Below the pieces are notes generated by a model. That model did not search any database. It had not been told where the DNA came from and worked only from the letters and a program-made list of their open reading frames with translations. 64,000 nt of DNA from Dermatophagoides farinae. Its lineage: Eukaryota; Arthropoda; Arachnida; Sarcoptiformes; Pyroglyphidae. The DNA lies in NCBI RefSeq assembly GCF_024713945.1, contig NC_134683.1, positions 808,501 to 872,500 of the forward strand. The letters are read 5' to 3'. Below are positions 60,959 through 64,000 of this stretch, one piece after another; within the stretch, counting starts at the first letter, position 1; each line of letters begins with the position of its first letter. Position numbers and translations under genes: made by a program.

Positions 60959-63565
60959 ATGTCTATACTTCGTGGAACGAAAAAACTTTTATTGGCTGCC
61001 GGTCTAGCTGGTTGTGGTGCAGCTGCAGCCGTATTATTTACCGGTCTACATAAAGATACTGAAAGTTTTAAAGCACATGCATCATCTGCCTCATTATTAT
61101 TACCTGATTATAAATTTATAAATCTACATAATTATATAGCAACAAAATGGGATTATAATTGGGATAGACGTGAACCGAATTCATTAATAGCACCAATAAA
61201 AGGTGATTTTGGTTCATTACCTGAATGTGATCAAGATGATTATAATCGTCGTTTAGAAAAGGCAAAATCAACAGCAACAAGACATCTATTATTAATACGA
61301 CATGGCCAATATCGTATGGATGCCGATACTGATGAATTACGGCAGCTAACATCATTAGGCCGTGATCAGGCTAATCGTATTGGTGAAAGATTAAAAGAAT
61401 TAGATCTACCATATACACGTATTATAAAATCAACAATGACACGTGCAACCGAAACGGCAGAAATTATACATACACATCTACCGGATATACCGATGACTGC
61501 ATGTGATTTTATTCGTGAAGGTTCACCAATCGTACCGGAGCCACCAATTTCCAATTGGAAACCTGAACCAAAGGTATCAACATTATTTGTATATATTATG
61601 TTATTATATTATTTACACCGGAAAATGTTTTATTTTTCTCAATTTAACTTTTGACATTTTTATTCATTCATGACAATGCAAGTAATTCTTTGTAATTTGT
61701 TTTTGATTGCTGAAAATATTCGATTTTTGGTTTTGGGTTTTTTTTTCTACAAAAGAAAAAAGTTTTGTTAAATTCTCTAACACAAAATCTTAAATTTTTT
61801 TTTTCATTGAAACAAAATTCTAACCGTTATTTTTATAGGAATGTAGTTGTAGTAAAAAAAAATTTAAAGATTATGGATATTCTTAGATGTGTTTTCAAGG
61901 TCTTTCTTTCAAAATAAGAATTGTGAATCTTCAAAACGAAATTCTTTTAACATATTCATTTAGGTTTTATATAGCAATCATTAATGGATTATTTAATTTT
62001 TTTTTTTTGAAACAAAAAAAACCATATTCATCATTCAAACAGCTAATGATGAGCTATACGCATTTTCTTTGTTTTGTGTTTAGATTCATTTGAACAAAAC
62101 AAAGCTAAAGTGCAGAAAAAAAATGTCAATTCCTTGTTATTTCCCACGCTGCTTGTTTCCACATTGGTTTGATTTTTTTTTTCATTTATTTATCTTTTTT
62201 CCCCTTAACCACAATTAGGTTGTTTCTGTTTTTTTTTTTGTTTGTTTGTCTCAAAAGGGGATTTATATCGATGGTTAGGATATTTGTTTCTCCTTCTTTT
62301 CCATCATCATCATCATCAACATCATGTAAATTATCTTCTGTCAATTTTTTTTTCATTCAAAACCATTATTATCATTTTAATACAACTGTATGTATTTGAA
62401 AATCTCGTGATGATGATGATGATGGTGGTATGAACATGGTTAATAATGTGTGTGTGTGTTTGTGTTTGTTTGGTTTTCTGAATTTGATTATTTCATTCAA
62501 AATGAATTAATCAAATGATGATGATGATGATGAAAAATCTGATTGATTATTATCTAATCATTTGCAATCAATCGATCGATTAAATCAATTAATTTAACAG
62601 AAAAAAAATAATAAATAAATTTTCATCATCATTTTTTTTTCTCTTGAATGTTGAAATAATAATTTAGTCTATAATATATAGAGAGTTTATTATCACATAG
62701 ACTTTATTGGAGAAAAAAACCAAAACCAAAATTTTTTTTTCATTCTCCATTCGATCAATCGTCATTGATAATTTTTCATATAGATTTTATATTCAGGGTA
62801 TTACCATAATTATGAATGATGAATGATTAGGATTAGGATTTTATATTTGGCCTATTTGAGAGCTAAAAAAGATAAGGCAAATCATCATCCCTTTCGTTCT
62901 TTGGAATTAAATCTGAATGGAGAATGTTTGCAACAACAACAACAACAACATCAACGGCGAAAAAATGGAAAATTTCCTTGATCAAAATCCATTCAATTCT
63001 TTTTTTTTCTTGTTGATTATTTTGACATTGCGACATTATGACAAAGTGTTAGATTTTTTTTTCTTTCTCTCTCTCTCTGTTTATTGACAACAAATATGAT
63101 TTGGTTTTCCTGTTTATATACACACAAACAATGATGTGTCCTCGCCACTGGCATTTTCTGTTGTCATTGAATGATAATTTTTTTTTTGCTGTTTTTTAAT
63201 TTAAATTTTTCAATTACTAATTTTTTTTTGTTTACTTTTCATTTGTTTGATTTTTTGTTGTGAAAAAAAAATTTCTATAGCAGTTTTTCCAGGATGGTGC
63301 CCGTATTGAAAGTGCATTTCGAAAATATTTTCATCGTGCTGATCCATCACAGAAACAAGATAGCTACGATATACTTGTCTGTCATGGAAATGTGATTCGT
63401 TATTTTGTTTGTCGTGCATTACAATTTCCACCGGAAGGATGGCTAAGATTTTCATTATATAATTGTAGTATGACATGGGTTGCCATCAAACCAAGTGGAC
63501 GTGTTATTGTCTATACGGTTGGTGATACTGGCCATTTATCTCGTGCTCAAATGACGACCAATTAG
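60959..63565 (+). CDS. PGAM5: Serine/threonine-protein phosphatase PGAM5, mitochondrial
   Basis: Exons 60959-61573 and 63281-63565, separated by a 1,707-nt intron; 900 nt, 299 aa (human long form 289). An N-terminal membrane helix (about 9-29, '[21 protein letters not shown]' in outline) anchors it in mitochondria. Next comes '[10 protein letters not shown]' (64-73), matching the WDPNWD motif through which PGAM5 forms its active multimer. The phosphohistidine motif is 'LLIRHGQY' with catalytic H115; the second catalytic His is H240 in 'VCHGNVIRY'; '[14 protein letters not shown]' is also a PGAM5 hallmark. The Keap1-binding ESGE motif of vertebrates is not seen. It acts as a protein phosphatase in mitochondrial quality control and cell death. 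The start ATG is the first after an in-frame-independent poly(A) stretch. Confidence 0.95.
61574..63280. other. PGAM5 intron (1.7 kb)
   Basis: Unlike most introns here it is long. It is T-rich with CAT/GAT runs (62304-62320, 62408-62425, 62516-62532) and a CT tract near 63066-63079. No exon or RNA gene can be supported inside. If the first donor is skipped, the frame stops at 61652-61654 after 26 extra residues. Confidence 0.6.
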
Positions 63566-64000
63566 TAGTAATAATAATCAGTGAAAATACTAAAAAAAAG
63601 TGCCGATAATAAGTAAAAAAAAAAAATATTAGAAGAATTTTATCATTTGATAAACATATATAATACGTGTATGGATTTATTCATTTTGTAATTTTTAAAT
63701 CAATCATCGAATTTTCAATATTGCCATCCTCATCATCATCATCATCATCGATCTTTGATAGTCTGGATCATGTTGCCATATGAAAAAAAAACGATTTCAT
63801 CATAAAAAACAAGAAAAAAAATTCAATCATCGTCATCATCATCATCATATTTATTCGTATCGATTTAAAAAAAAACAAATCTCAAAACACTTTCAATACA
63901 GATATATACACACACACACACACATCTACATTATATATTTTTTATATGAATCTACTACCACTCTACTACTGTTACTTTTCTCAACAAATTGATACGAACA
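63566..64000. other. PGAM5 3' flank to window end
   Basis: 435 bases, AT-rich with CAT runs (63731-63750, 63831-63849) and a CA tract (63908-63923). There is no perfect AATAAA soon after the stop. No gene seen. Confidence 0.4.

Overview
The window is eukaryotic nuclear DNA. It is very AT-rich, full of simple repeats (CA/TG, CAT/GAT, CAA/GTT runs), and its genes are split by short GT-AG introns, mostly 52-130 nt. The gene set points to a small arthropod genome: domino (with both alternative tails familiar from flies), an insect-type Ggamma30A, adenosine receptor and supervillin. An acariform (astigmatid) mite fits the base composition, gene density and intron size. That is inference; nothing here proves the species. 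There is no bacterial, viral, transposon or CRISPR content that I can support.

Twelve protein genes can be modelled. For every complete multi-exon model, exon lengths, splice phases and stop codons agree, and the summed coding length is a multiple of three. Left to right: the 3' end of Pescadillo (+, 1-398); domino/EP400 chromatin remodeller (-, 714-16132, ten coding exons and three possible C-termini); adenosine receptor-like GPCR (-, 17542-19725); mitochondrial processing peptidase beta (-, 21896-23326, intronless); a five-finger C2H2 protein (-, 24328-26032); ribosomal protein P2 (+, 26884-27297); a RUN+TBC protein of the SGSM family (-, 27603-32126); a Q/N-rich protein with a faint HCFC1R1/CCDC117-like core (-, 36174-37468); G protein gamma (+, 38562-38837); ALKBH7 (-, 39820-40742); an unrecognised disordered protein with a three-fold repeat (-, 40956-42263); supervillin (+, 45917-55411); TAPT1 (+, 55770-58115); and PGAM5 (+, 60959-63565). 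Counting the partial Pescadillo gene and the two less certain loci, that is fourteen loci.

The genes do not form one pathway. Three act at mitochondria (PMPCB, ALKBH7, PGAM5), two in signalling (AdoR, G gamma), two in ribosome production or function (Pescadillo, P2), one in chromatin (domino), one in the actin cortex (supervillin), one in small-GTPase control (SGSM) and one in membrane or ciliary biology (TAPT1). Several pairs are tightly packed: Pescadillo and domino converge with about 315 bp between stops, P2 and SGSM converge with about 305 bp, and supervillin is followed by TAPT1 after 358 bp. Larger gaps (32.1-36.2 kb, 42.3-45.9 kb, 58.1-60.9 kb) hold only simple repeats and short chance ORFs.

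The points most worth a second look are gene-structure features. They are a tandemly duplicated phase-compatible exon in supervillin; a 37-nt candidate micro-intron (or a 121-nt alternative) that repairs a frame break in the same gene; alternative tails of domino; several 3n introns without in-frame stops; an adenosine receptor whose NPxxY motif reads SPFLY; and a hairpin inside that receptor's intron. I did not find a convincing undescribed multi-gene system.
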